64,000 bases of DNA from CAVPFA01 sp963703655 (GTDB lineage Bacteria > Actinomycetota > Acidimicrobiia > Acidimicrobiales > Bog-793): NCBI GenBank assembly GCA_963703655.1, contig CAVPFA010000008.1, positions 85,014-149,013 of the forward strand, written 5' to 3'. This document shows positions 49,328 through 57,868 of this stretch, piece after piece (position 1 is the stretch's first letter; each line of letters starts with the position of its first letter). The position numbers were made by a program, and so were the translations under genes. Under the pieces are notes generated by a model that saw only the letters and a list, made by a program, of their open reading frames with translations, was not told where the DNA came from and made no database searches.

Positions 49328-50299
49328 CTACGTGTCGGACGCGGCCGGAGCCCCGCCCGATGGCGCAACGACCATCCCCGCCGCCGCGAGCACCACTCGG
49401 GCGAGGCCGGCGGCTATCTCGGGAGTGGTCATGACCGTCGGTGCGACGACGCACCTCACGCCCGAGGCCTCCACCTCGCCCGCAACCTGCTCGTCCGCCT
49501 GGTCGATCACGAGCGTGCCGACCCATGCCTTGAGGAAGCGGGCCACGCCGGGCGCGGAGGCCTGGCCGCCCAGCTCGACGAGGAGGCGGTCGGCCGGGCC
49601 TTTCAAAGCTGCGCCCGCCACGATCGGCGACACGGCTACCACCGACGCGCGGCGTGCCGCCAGGACGCCGGCGACGCCGGGCACCGCCAGAATGGGGCCG
49701 ATGGACACGACCGGGTTCGAAGGCGCAACGACGACGACCTCGGCGGTCTCGAGCGCGGCGAGGACGCCGGGCGCCGGCTTGGCGGACTCCGCCCCCGCGA
49801 ACCGCACGCCCTCCACCACCACCGAATGGCGCAATCTCACGAAGTAGTCCTGGAAGGCCACTTCGTCCGCATCGCCGAGCCGGAGCCGCGTGCGGACGGG
49901 GTCGTCGCTCATCGGCAGCAGGCGGACGCCGAGCCCCCAGGCGCGTGCGATCTCGGCGGTGACCTCCGACAGCGTCGCCCCCTCTCGCATCCGGCCCGTC
50001 CGGTACAGGTGGGTTGCGAGATCGCCATCGCCGAGGCGAAACCAAGTGACGGCGTCGTAGCGTTCCAGGGCCTCCATTGCCCGGAAGCTCTCCCCCACCA
50101 GCCCCCAGCCCGTGGCCGGGTTGACGACACCGGCGAGGGTGTAGGTGATCGTGTCGAGGTCGGGGCTGATGTACAGGCCGTGAAGCTCGGTGTCGTCACC
50201 GGTGTTCACGACCGCGACGATCTCGTCCGGATCGACGACCGCCTGCAGCCCGGCGAGCATCCTGGCGGCGCCGACCCCGCCGCAGAGGACTGCGATCAC
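49328..50299 (-). CDS. cofD: 2-phospho-L-lactate transferase CofD (FbiA)
   Basis: Joins the lactyl-phosphate (or PEP-derived) moiety to the Fo deazaflavin. Motifs: VIAVLCGGVGAARMLAGL, VVNTGDDTELHGLYISPDLDT, MSDDPVRTRL, and APSNPVVSIGPIL. These are the CofD signatures, including the NTGDD acidic pair for Mg. 323 residues; GTG 50299 overlaps the galE stop. Together with CofE this points to an F420-using metabolism, normal for actinobacteria. cofC, cofG and cofH are not in the window. Confidence 0.94.
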   Translation of the reverse strand: MIAVLCGGVGAARMLAGLQAVVDPDEIVAVVNTGDDTELHGLYISPDLDTITYTLAGVVNPATGWGLVGESFRAMEALERYDAVTWFRLGDGDLATHLYRTGRMREGATLSEVTAEIARAWGLGVRLLPMSDDPVRTRLRLGDADEVAFQDYFVRLRHSVVVEGVRFAGAESAKPAPGVLAALETAEVVVVAPSNPVVSIGPILAVPGVAGVLAARRASVVAVSPIVAGAALKGPADRLLVELGGQASAPGVARFLKAWVGTLVIDQADEQVAGEVEASGVRCVVAPTVMTTPEIAAGLARVVLAAAGMVVAPSGGAPAASDT

Positions 50300-51243
50300 C
50301 GCTTCGAGCGGCGAACGTGGTCCACGACGCCCGAGACGCCCTCTGCGAGAGGCGTCCACGGTTTCCACCCGAGATGCAGGCCCGCCCGCGCCGGGTCCAG
50401 CGAGCTCCGCTGCACCTCGCCCGTCCACGCGGCCGCCCGACGCGGGGAGAGATCGCTGGCCGAGGCCGAGGCCACGAGGGCGTACAGCTCGTTGACCGAG
50501 GACTCCTTGCCTGTGCCGATGTTGAGCACTAGGCCTCCGCCGCGCCGTGCCGCCCACGCGAACGCGTCGACCACGTCGTCGACGTAGACGTAGTCGCGTG
50601 TCTGGGTGCCGTCGCCGTAGATCACGCACTGACGTCCGGCGACGAGGTTGCCGGCGAAGATCGCGACGACTCCGGCCTCGCCGTGCGGGTCCTGTCGCGG
50701 ACCGTAGACGTTGGCGAGGGCAAGCGCTGTGAATTCAAGCCCGTACAGCTCGCGATATGCGACGAAGTAGTCGATGGCGGCCTTCTTCGACACGCCGTAA
50801 GGCGAAAGCGGCCGGTGGGGCTGACGTTCGTCGGCCGGCAGGTCGGCGCCGTCCAGCTCGCCGTAGAGCGTGCCTCCCGACGCTGCGAAGACGACCTTCG
50901 TGGTCGCAGCGGCGCGAGCGCCCTCGAGAACCTGGATGGTGCCCAGAATGTTGACTTCCGCGTCGAACAGCGGGCGTTCAACCGAGACCCGAACGTCTGC
51001 CTGTGCCGCGAGGTGGAACATCACCTCTGGACGGCGATGGCGCACGAGGTCGACGAAGTCGGCGGACCGGACGTCGACATTATGGAAGCGGAGCGCGCCA
51101 CCTGCGCCGCGCGCTTCTGCGAGGTTGGCGAGCGATCCCGTCGAGAGGTCGTCCACGGCGTCGACCTCGTGCCCCTCGGCGAGGAGGCGGTCCACGAGAT
51201 TCGAACCTATGAATCCCGCACCGCCGGTCACCAGAACTCGCAT
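50296..51243 (-). CDS. UDP-glucose 4-epimerase-like SDR
   Basis: Extended SDR of 315 residues. MRVLVTGGAGFIGSNLVDRLL, VDDLSTGSLANLAEARG, MFHLAAQADVRVSVERPLFDA, SGGTLYGE and YxxxK in PYGVSKKAAID, then ANVYGPRQDPHGEAGVVAIF and IGTGKESSVNELY. These fit the GalE/UDP-sugar epimerase group rather than dTDP-glucose dehydratase. Substrate specificity (glucose, GlcNAc or uronic acid) is not decidable. ATG 51243 starts directly at the Rossmann loop. Confidence 0.87.
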   Translation of the reverse strand: MRVLVTGGAGFIGSNLVDRLLAEGHEVDAVDDLSTGSLANLAEARGAGGALRFHNVDVRSADFVDLVRHRRPEVMFHLAAQADVRVSVERPLFDAEVNILGTIQVLEGARAAATTKVVFAASGGTLYGELDGADLPADERQPHRPLSPYGVSKKAAIDYFVAYRELYGLEFTALALANVYGPRQDPHGEAGVVAIFAGNLVAGRQCVIYGDGTQTRDYVYVDDVVDAFAWAARRGGGLVLNIGTGKESSVNELYALVASASASDLSPRRAAAWTGEVQRSSLDPARAGLHLGWKPWTPLAEGVSGVVDHVRRSKR

Positions 51244-51268
51244 GTTCTCGCCTCCGACTCGGGCCGGC

Positions 51269-52348
51269 TCAGACCGACGGGTAGCGGGCGCCGTCGAGCA
51301 TCGAGCCCGGAGGCACCTCGGCTCGGACCCCGACGACGGTCCCGCCCGAAAGGCGGGCGCCGCCACCGACGACGGCGTGCGGGCCGACGACGCTGTCCTC
51401 GACGACCGCAAGCCCACGTACCTCGGCGCCGGCCATAAGCACCGACCGACGGATGACGGCATCCACCCCGACCGCTGCGCGCTCGCCGACGGCGCTGTCT
51501 TCCACGACGGCTCCTTCGGCGATCGACGCCTCGCAGCCGACGAAGGTGTGCGGGCCGAGCTTGCCGGCCACAAGAGCACTCGGGTCGACCCAGACTCCTG
51601 GCCGGATCTCGGGGGCCGGGGGAGAACCGCGGAGGAGGCGGCGCCCGGCGAGGATGTCGAGCTGTGCTTGGAGGTACTGCTGCGGAGTCCCGGTATCGAC
51701 CCAGTACGCGTCCGACGCGAGCGCGTACAACCTGTGGTCCGCCACCAGTCCTGGGAAGGTCTCGCGTTCGATCGACACGCGCCTGCCGGCGGGGATCCGG
51801 TCCAGGACCGAGGTGTCCAGCACGTAGATGCCGGCGTTGATCAGGTTCGTCGGGGCTTGGGCCCGAGGCGGCTTCTCGATGAAGGCGGTAACTCGGCCGC
51901 TGTCGTCGGTCGGCACGACACCGAACGCGGATGGGTCCGGCACCGGTGTGAGGGCGATCGAGGCGTCCGCCTCGCGCGACAGGTGGAACTCGACGAGAGC
52001 CGACGCGTCGAAATCCGTGAGCACGTCGCCGTTGAGGACGAGAAACGTGTCGTTGACGCCAGCCTGATCCGCGGCGAAGCGCACGGCGCCGGCGGTGTCG
52101 AGCGGCTCAGGCTCGATCGCGTACACGAGAGCGACTCCGGCGACTTGGTTGGAGGGAAACGCCTCGAGAAAAGTGTCAGGCCTATAGCCGAGCGACAGCA
52201 CGACTCGGTCGACACCGTGGCCTGCCAACCAATCGAGCACGTGCACGATCATCGGGCGCCCGACTACGGGCAGCATCTGCTTGGGAATCTCGTAGGTCAG
52301 CGGGCGGAGTCGGGTCCCCTCGCCGCCTAAGAGAACGACGGCGTCCAT
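51269..52348 (-). CDS. NDP-sugar pyrophosphorylase (GDP-mannose or similar)
   Basis: GT-A nucleotidyltransferase followed by a left-handed beta helix. N-terminus AVVLLGGEGTRLRPLTYEIPKQMLPV (GGxGTRLxPxT..PKxM), LVLNGDVLTDFD, ASIALTPVPDPSAFGVV, FIEKPPRAQAPTNLINAGIYVLD; C-terminal repeats (VAGKLGPHTFVGCEASIAEGA, VVEDSAVGERAAVGVDAVI, RRSVLMAGAEV). Position between galE and a wbbL operon resembles the mycobacterial manC gene (Rv3264c), so GDP-mannose synthesis is likely, but UDP- or dTDP-sugars are possible. Start ATG 52348 overlaps the previous stop as TGATG. Confidence 0.87.
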   Translation of the reverse strand: MDAVVLLGGEGTRLRPLTYEIPKQMLPVVGRPMIVHVLDWLAGHGVDRVVLSLGYRPDTFLEAFPSNQVAGVALVYAIEPEPLDTAGAVRFAADQAGVNDTFLVLNGDVLTDFDASALVEFHLSREADASIALTPVPDPSAFGVVPTDDSGRVTAFIEKPPRAQAPTNLINAGIYVLDTSVLDRIPAGRRVSIERETFPGLVADHRLYALASDAYWVDTGTPQQYLQAQLDILAGRRLLRGSPPAPEIRPGVWVDPSALVAGKLGPHTFVGCEASIAEGAVVEDSAVGERAAVGVDAVIRRSVLMAGAEVRGLAVVEDSVVGPHAVVGGGARLSGGTVVGVRAEVPPGSMLDGARYPSV

Positions 52349-53211
52349 CAGCCAGCGGAGGTCGTCGTGCTCACCGGCTTGGTGGTGGTCGTGCTCCCAG
52401 GCTGGGTGGTCGTGCTCACCGGCTTGGTGGTGGTCGTGCTCCCGGGCCTAGTGGTGGTCGTGCTTCCCGGCTTGGTGGTCGTGGTTGTCGATGTACTGGT
52501 CGTAGTTGTAGGCGTCTGAGACTTGAGGAACGCGGCAACCAGGCGCTGGGCCTGGGGCCGCGGGACGGAAGTCCCATTCGGGACAAAGGCAAGCGCGAAC
52601 ATCTCGCCATTGGCGTAGGGAGTCGCTGCGGCGCCGGTGGTAATGGGGGCGAACGGCGTCGCGGCCGTGGGTGAGCTCCAGATGAACAGCTGCACCTTGC
52701 CCGGTTTCGAGCCGCATTTGCTACCGTTGACGTGGGTGCCCCCGAGCTTGCCGAGTGAGCCCGGAAGCGTGAGCGACGTGTTGGTCAAACCGGCGCCCTG
52801 GGCGGTGAGGAACTTCCCGAGGGTTGCGTTCGCGCCTTCGAATTGGCTTGCCTGGGTGCCCGCTCTTGCGGGCTCGATGTCGACGGCACCGTTGCCGGTC
52901 GTGATGATCCCCGACTGCTGGTCGGCGCTCTTGGGCAGGACCCCCACCTTGCCGCAGACGTCGAGGGAAAGAGCAACCTGCCAATGGTCCGTCAACAACG
53001 GCGGGGTGGTATTCGCGAGCGTCGTGGTGGTCGTCGTAGCGCTCGCGGCGTTCTGGCGCTCGTGGCGGCTGAACACGATGAGCCCGAAACCGATCACGCA
53101 GACCACCAGCACGATCGTGTACCACCCATAGGGCGTGCGCGACCTGTAACTACGGCTGCCGCCGATCGCTGCAGCGCGCGCGACCCTTCGGCCGATGGAA
53201 TCCCTTGGCAC
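52348..53211 (-). CDS. Membrane-anchored secreted protein with Thr-rich repeat tail
   Basis: 287 residues. Basic start MPRDSIGRRVARAAAIGGSR, one membrane segment (WYTIVLVVCVIGFGLIVF), extracellular Ala/Thr linker (SATTTTTTLANTTPPLL) and a globular part of about 160 residues with two cysteines (DVCGKVGVL, NGSKCGSKPG). The C-terminal 55 residues are nearly all Thr, Ser, Lys and Pro (GSTTTTRPGSTTTTKPVSTTT), with identical DNA repeats underneath, like a glycosylated mucin-like stalk. I do not recognise the globular domain. ATG 53211; lies 49 bases after wbbL. Confidence 0.7.
   Translation of the reverse strand: MPRDSIGRRVARAAAIGGSRSYRSRTPYGWYTIVLVVCVIGFGLIVFSRHERQNAASATTTTTTLANTTPPLLTDHWQVALSLDVCGKVGVLPKSADQQSGIITTGNGAVDIEPARAGTQASQFEGANATLGKFLTAQGAGLTNTSLTLPGSLGKLGGTHVNGSKCGSKPGKVQLFIWSSPTAATPFAPITTGAAATPYANGEMFALAFVPNGTSVPRPQAQRLVAAFLKSQTPTTTTSTSTTTTTKPGSTTTTRPGSTTTTKPVSTTTQPGSTTTTKPVSTTTSAG
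52367..52443 (-). repeat. Identical 32-base direct repeat
   Basis: The same 32 bases (starting GTGCTCACCGGCTTGGTGG on the plus strand) occur at 52367-52398 and 52412-52443, period 45 bases, in phase with codons. They encode the GSTTTTKPVSTTT tail. Further degenerate copies extend to about 52480. Confidence 0.8.
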
Positions 53212-53259
53212 GGGCCGCGACTCTAGTCCCAGCTGGGGGCTCCATCTCCTCGCCCGCGC

Positions 53260-54194
53260 TCACTCGGCCGGGGGGCAAGGCGCCACGCCCGGTCTCACGT
53301 GCCAGCCCGCGTCCCACCACGGGCGCTTGCGACTGCCGGCAAAACGCTCCGACACCGCCAGCACGAGGCGGGCAGCGACCGCGATCACCACGAGCGGAAG
53401 CAAGAGTCGCCGGCGTCCTTCCGTCGAGCGGTTCGCGAATCGAAGGATTGACCGGTGGTGGGCGAGGAGCATCCTGTAGGGGTGCCGGGAGGTCGATCGG
53501 CCTTGCTCATGGATCACGCGTGCGCCGCCGGCTCGTAGAGCACGCTCCAGCCCGCGCGCTGTAACCGCCAGCAGAGATCCACGTCCTCGACGTACATGAA
53601 GTAGGCCTCGTCGAAGCCGCCGACGGCGTCGAACGCCTCACGGCGCACGAGGAGGCTGGCACCCGATACCCAGTCGGCCTCGCGGGCGCGGTGCTGTTCG
53701 TCGCCGAGCAGCCGGTAGCGGCGCGTCCAAGGGTTGCCAGGCCAGAACAGACCCGCGAACCCGTGCCCGAGCGCGTCGCCCAGACTTGGAAACGATCGAC
53801 CTGAGGGGTAGACGGAGCCATCGGGTTCCACCAGCATCGGGCCCGCTACGGCCGCGCCGGGGTGCGCGTCGAGAGCATCGATGAGGCGCCCGACGGCGTC
53901 TGGCTCGACAACGAGATCGGGGTTGCAGACGAACAAGAGCTCGCGACGAGTGGATCTGGCACCGAGGTTTGCTCCGGCGCCGTAGCCCCCGTTTCGGGGC
54001 GACCGCACCAGGCGACACGATCGATCAACAGCTTGCAGGAGGGAGATCGACTCGTCGGTCGAGCCGTTGTCGACCACGACGATGTCGCTGATCCCGCCTT
54101 GCCGGAGGCTCGCGACACAGCCAGCCAGGGCATCGACCGCGTTGTAGTCGACCACGACCGCGCCGACTCTTTCGGAGATGCCCGACTGCGCCAC
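53260..54194 (-). CDS. wbbL: Rhamnosyltransferase WbbL-like GT2, frameshifted
   Basis: GT2 glycosyltransferase of about 311 residues. GAVVVDYNAVDALAGCVASL, VVVDNGSTDESISLLQAV, SPRNGGYGAGANLGARST, DxD-like FVCNPDLVVEPDAVG, DWVSGASLLVRREAFDAVGGFDEAYFMYVEDVDLCWRLQ. The frame as given stops at EPAAHA, but a second frame continues VIHEQGRSTSRHPYRMLLAHHRS, the conserved WbbL C-terminus with a membrane-associated basic tail. A one-base deletion at about 53515-53522 restores it. Actinobacterial WbbL attaches rhamnose to GlcNAc-PP-lipid to build the wall linker; here the partner rfbD is next. GTG 54194 lies within a 20-base repeat. Confidence 0.87.
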
Positions 54195-54235
54195 GGCTCA
54201 GGCCGTCAGCTGCGACACGGCTCAGGCCGTCAGCT
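54192..54235 (-). repeat. 20-base direct repeat over rfbD stop and wbbL start
   Basis: CACGGCTCAGGCCGTCAGCT occurs at 54192-54211 and 54216-54235, period 24. The copies cover the wbbL GTG and the rfbD stop, so a second GTG codon is created 24 bases upstream. Probably a small duplication. Confidence 0.75.
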
Positions 54236-54826
54236 CGGCGACGAGCGCGGCGATCGCCTGGTCCCAGCCGGGCAGGAGACTCCAGCCCGACAGCCGCAGA
54301 GCGGCATTGTCGAGAACGGAGTTGGCAGGACGGGGCGCCGGTCGGGGAGGTGTCAGGTCGGCTGTCGATATGGGCTCGATCCGCTCCGGGTCGAGGCCGG
54401 CAGCGCGAAAGACAAGTCGGGCGAACTCGTACCAGGTGGTCGCGCCCTGATTCGTCACGTGGAAGATGCCGGCGTGCCTTCCGAGCGAGAGGTCGACGAC
54501 GATCCTCGCAAGGTCGCCGGCCACCGTCGGAGATCCGTGCTGGTCGTCCACGAAGCGAAGGCGCTCGCACTCCCCCGCCAGCCGTAGCACCGTTTTGACC
54601 ATGTTTGCCCCCGTCTTGCCGCACACCCACGCCGTTCGAACGATCGTGTGACCCGCGTCGAGCTCGTGCTCGCCGCCGAGCTTCGAGCGACCGTAGACCG
54701 ACAGCGGGTTCGGATCGTCCCACTCGCGGTACGGCCGGGGCGACGTGCCGTCGAAGACGTAGTCGGTGGACAGGTAGCAGACGTGCGCCCCGACGTAGCG
54801 GGCGGCCTCGGCGACGTGCCTAGCGG
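54222..54826 (-). CDS. rfbD: dTDP-4-dehydrorhamnose reductase RfbD, N-terminus missing at the join
   Basis: Final enzyme of dTDP-L-rhamnose synthesis, an SDR. Visible parts: ARHVAEAARYVGAHVCYLST, the STDYVFDG motif, YGRSKLGGEHELDAG (YxxxK), RTAWVCGKTGANMVKT, FVDDQHGSPTVAGDLARIV and IFHVTNQG. The gene begins about 80 residues into the protein: the N-terminal NAD-binding Rossmann motif is absent and the sequence changes abruptly at ~54826 into unrelated plus-strand DNA. This is the strongest sign that the contig is chimeric here. The reading frame is otherwise intact to the stop. Confidence 0.9.
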
Positions 54827-54835
54827 GGAGTGAGT
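54820..54835. other. Junction between two unrelated sequences (probable chimera)
   Basis: To the left, a very G+C-rich actinobacterial rfbD is cut in mid-gene. To the right, a plus-strand porin gene of lower G+C begins in mid-gene. Composition, gene density, strand bias and taxonomic signal all change here at once. No integrase, attachment site, transposase or repeat is seen at the join. The exact base cannot be fixed by eye. Confidence 0.85.
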
Positions 54836-55937
54836 TTCGATTTTCAATACGTTAGCGATTCACTCTGGAACATCAAGAGCGTGCAGCCGGAGCGATTCAC
54901 GAGTTGGAATCGCTTCCGCGGAACGGTGGACATCGTTTTCGGGAAGCTGATCGATCAGCAGGGGTTGTATTTCCATGCAACAGCGCTCTGGCAGGGCGGA
55001 GGCAATCTCGGAACATATCTAGGGCTCCTTGACCAGCCCCAGCGGGATGTCCAGCGCAAATACATGCCGCCTGGATTCATGGTGGATTGAGAAGCGATGG
55101 CTGGATGAACGAATCACTGTCCGCGTGGGCCAGTTTGCGGGTCAAGATTTCTACGGAGCCCAGCACTACGCCGCGTCCTTCATCTTTGAGCCGATGGGCT
55201 ACGCGTTGGGCAATTTATTCACAGATTACGAGGTCTTCGATCCTCCCTCAACGCCCGCCGCGGAAGTCCGCGTCGTCCCGATTCATAACTTCTATGTGAA
55301 ATCGATGGTGCTGGCGGGAGTACGCGCTCCCTTTTCGCAAAATCCAACCGGCCTGGTACCGACGTTCAATGGAACTCCAGTGAGTGTTTCGGAGATTGGG
55401 TTTACTCCAGGCAAGAAAGCGTCGTCCGTGCGAGCCTTCGACAGCGTCGAGAGCCGCAAGGGATATTCCGGGCTCTATCAGTTTGGCGCCTCCTACAATC
55501 CCGCAAAGTTCGCGTCACCGACGAGTCCGACACCGCGGTCAGGCAACTACCTTTTGTATTGGATGGCGAGCCAGGCTCTTTGGCGCGTAGACCGGAAAGA
55601 AGCAAAAGGTTTGGACGCGACGCTCGCGTACGACTGGAGCCCGGCGGACATCAATCGCAACAACACGCAGCTCACGGCGGGGACGCGATTCAACGAGCCT
55701 CTGCCTTTGCACATTCACAACACCATGTCCCTGGGTTATGTGCGAAACAGTTTGAGCCCGCAGTTCCTCCCTCCCGGAATAGCTGCTTGGAGGACGGAGC
55801 AGGGCGTTGAGTTCAACACGCTTCTGGACCCGTTACCAATGCTGCTTCTGCAGCCCGTGATCCAGTACTACGCGAACGTTGGAGGGGGCGTGCAGCGCGC
55901 GGTTGTTTTCGGATTCAGAACTAAGGTGGAGTTCTAG
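54827..55937 (+). pseudogene. OprB-type carbohydrate porin, 5'-truncated and frameshifted
   Basis: C-terminal about 370 residues of an outer-membrane beta-barrel porin of the carbohydrate-selective OprB family. Strand-like segments (RFRGTVDIVFGKLIDQQGLY, LFTDYEVFDPP, VSMGLGYVRNSL-like HNTMSLGYVRNSL) and the C-terminal AVVFGFRTKVEF (terminal Phe) mark it. It starts at the junction without a signal peptide. The frame shifts at about 55028: frame one carries YLGLL and frame two continues TSPSGMSSANTCRLDSWW, the latter typical of Acidobacteriota OprB proteins I recall. A Gram-negative outer membrane protein cannot belong to the same cell as SepF and DUF3040. Confidence 0.8.
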
Positions 55938-56065
55938 AGATGTTCTTGCGGCGGTTTGGAGGAGGTCTTTATCAACATCGGCGGATTATTCGGAGCGCCA
56001 ACTCCCGTCTTCTTTGTCCTCGCACTCGTTGACCTCAGGACAACGGGCTAGGATTTTTCAGGGGA

Positions 56066-57519
56066 TCACGCGATTTCGCGTCGTTGACCTGCGACGACCT
56101 TTTCCTTCGCCGGAAAGGTCTTTGATAGAAGAGTGGCGAAAATCTTTGTGCCCGTGCCATTCGACTCGACAAGCAACTGTCCATCAAGGTAACGCAAGCG
56201 TTCTCGCATTCCGCTGATTCCCACGCCGGTGCCTTGGGACTGAATCTCATTCAGAATTTGTATCAACCGCTGTGAAAGGCTTCGCAGTTGGTCCCTCTGG
56301 TGGAGAATCTCTGCGTTTCGCCGCTGCAGTTCTTGAGTCCGAAACTGCACTTGGGTATCGAGGGCATCCGCGAGTGTCCGATAGCGTTCTTCGCTGTCAC
56401 GCAATGCTCGCTCAATTTGTTTACGCTGGGTGATGTCTCGAGCAATTTTCGACGCTCCGACAATCTTTCCGCTGGGGTTCCGAAGAGGCGAAATTGTGAG
56501 CGAAATATCGAGCAGTGTCTTGTTCTTACGAATATGAACGGTGTCGAAGTGTTCGATTCGTTCGCCTTCTTGATTCGTTCGATGATGGTCGTTTCTTCGT
56601 CTCTACGATTGACTGGGATGATCAACGAAATATGCTGGCCTACTGCTTCGCTAGCAGTGTAGCCAAACAACCGCTCCGCACTCGCATTCCAACTGGTTAT
56701 GATACCCTCCAGCGTTTTGCTGACGATGGCATCCTCAGATGAGTCCACGATTGCAGCGAGTAAGCCAATAGCTTTATCCGCCTTGAGACGTAAGGCTGGC
56801 AACTCATCCAAGAGTGACTGGCTGATGCTGTCCCTAGACTCCGGGTCATTGAGGATGCAATCCGCCAGTGCTTCATGTGTCGCCAGCAGTTTGTTGATGT
56901 CATCTTCCAAGGCGATCTCAGGATGTGTTTCAGTCCAATAGTGCGCTGCTCTGACAAACGCCAAGAACAACAGCAAGTATTGAAGGCGCACCGGACCGAG
57001 TAGCCGCGCCAGTGCCTCGAGACACAGCAAATAGTCAGAAGTCTTCAAGAACACATGCGCTGCCAACACAAAGATGGTATCTTCCATCTGCGTGTCGGCC
57101 ATCGGCATTTCAACAATGGGTGCGGGGTAGGCTGCGCACAGTGATAGACGAGACTGAAGTTCTTGTTCACGTGGGAAAGGCCGTCGAAGAAGTTTAACAA
57201 CATCCGTAACACTTTGCGTACGCACAGTCGGATCGCCAGCGGGACGGCCAAGTCCGACCAAGAAACCAACATGACGAGCAATGCAGTAGCGGACTGCGCA
57301 AAAGCGCGACAGGTGGACGAAAAGACGCTCCTTAAAAACGGAGGGTAAAGGATTGTCGAGGTAGGCAGCTTGTGCGACCCCCCACAGTTTCTCAATGATC
57401 TCGGGAGTCTCAGAAGCGAGGCGAAAGAAATTTGGAAGAACCCCGAATCGCCCCTCGACACTTTTCTCTAGGTTTGGCACGCCCCCGTTCGTGGATGCTG
57501 AATTTGTCGTCTTGGGCAT
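56066..57519 (-). pseudogene. PAS sensor kinase with AhpD-like N-terminus, internally deleted
   Basis: N-terminus (residues ~1-175) resembles AhpD/carboxymuconolactone-decarboxylase helices (RFGVLPNFFRLASETPEIIEKL, FCAVRYCIARHVGFLVGLG). A PAS domain follows (AIVDSSEDAIVSKTLEGIIT, NASAERLFGYTASEAVGQHI). A frameshift at about 56563-56572 separates this from the rest: KTLLDISLTISPLRN, SGKIVGASKIARDITQRKQ, then a coiled coil. The coiled coil (SQRLIQIL) runs straight into NEIQSQGTGVGISGMRERL, the end of a histidine-kinase ATPase domain, so the phosphoacceptor His box and the N box are absent. I read it as a degraded kinase gene. The RYC-H motif could be a redox site. It lies between the porin and an unknown gene. 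Confidence 0.65.
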
Positions 57520-57868
57520 CGTGAACCAATACCGCGTAGTAAGTATACGGCCAATTTACCTAACTGAAACGGAGTCTTGCGTCCAGAACTTGAGGTTAGC
57601 GTTTAAGAAGGAACAAAGCGAACATGCTACCATGCTCAGCATAGACGAGGGCCGCAAACGAGTGCTGGCGATAGTTGCTGGAATCCTCGTGGCGCGACAC
57701 CTGAAGACGATGGACGACCTCTTCGACAGAAGGTGAGTGCGCGCCCCCTCCACGCCCCGCGGACTGAAATCCGTGGAAGGTGACTCATATAACTGGGCAG
57801 CACGTATCCAGCCGCTCTGTATTACTAACCTTCAAAATCTTTTCCGTTTGCAAAGATTTTCACGGCGT
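57520..57868. other. Gap holding a small remnant gene
   Basis: 349 bases with no full gene. A plus-strand start at 57632 opens a 34-residue stretch (see next entry). Downstream are the A+T-rich bases before the 532-residue gene end. No promoter or repeat is clear. Confidence 0.4.
57632..57736 (+). pseudogene. Remnant of small Acidobacteriota-type protein
   Basis: ATG 57632 gives MLSIDEGRKRVLAIVAGILV, then ARHLKTMDDLFDRR and a stop. The pattern RKRVLAIVAGILVARHL is one I recall from the start of short, repeated Acidobacteriota proteins that continue for about 20-40 more residues. The stop at 57734-57736 therefore looks premature, from substitution or an indel. No function known. Confidence 0.4.

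Noticed and set aside
52367..52480. CRISPR or VNTR array
   Set aside because: The repeats are in codon phase and encode a Thr-rich tail; period is 45 bases with no unique spacers.
44129..54826. Novel secondary-metabolite cluster
   Set aside because: Gene order matches the rhamnose/mannose/F420 neighbourhood recalled from mycobacteria; no synthase, tailoring or transport genes.
54820..54835. Genomic island or prophage attachment site
   Set aside because: No integrase, tRNA, direct repeat or transposase is found at the join, and both genes are cut in mid-sequence.
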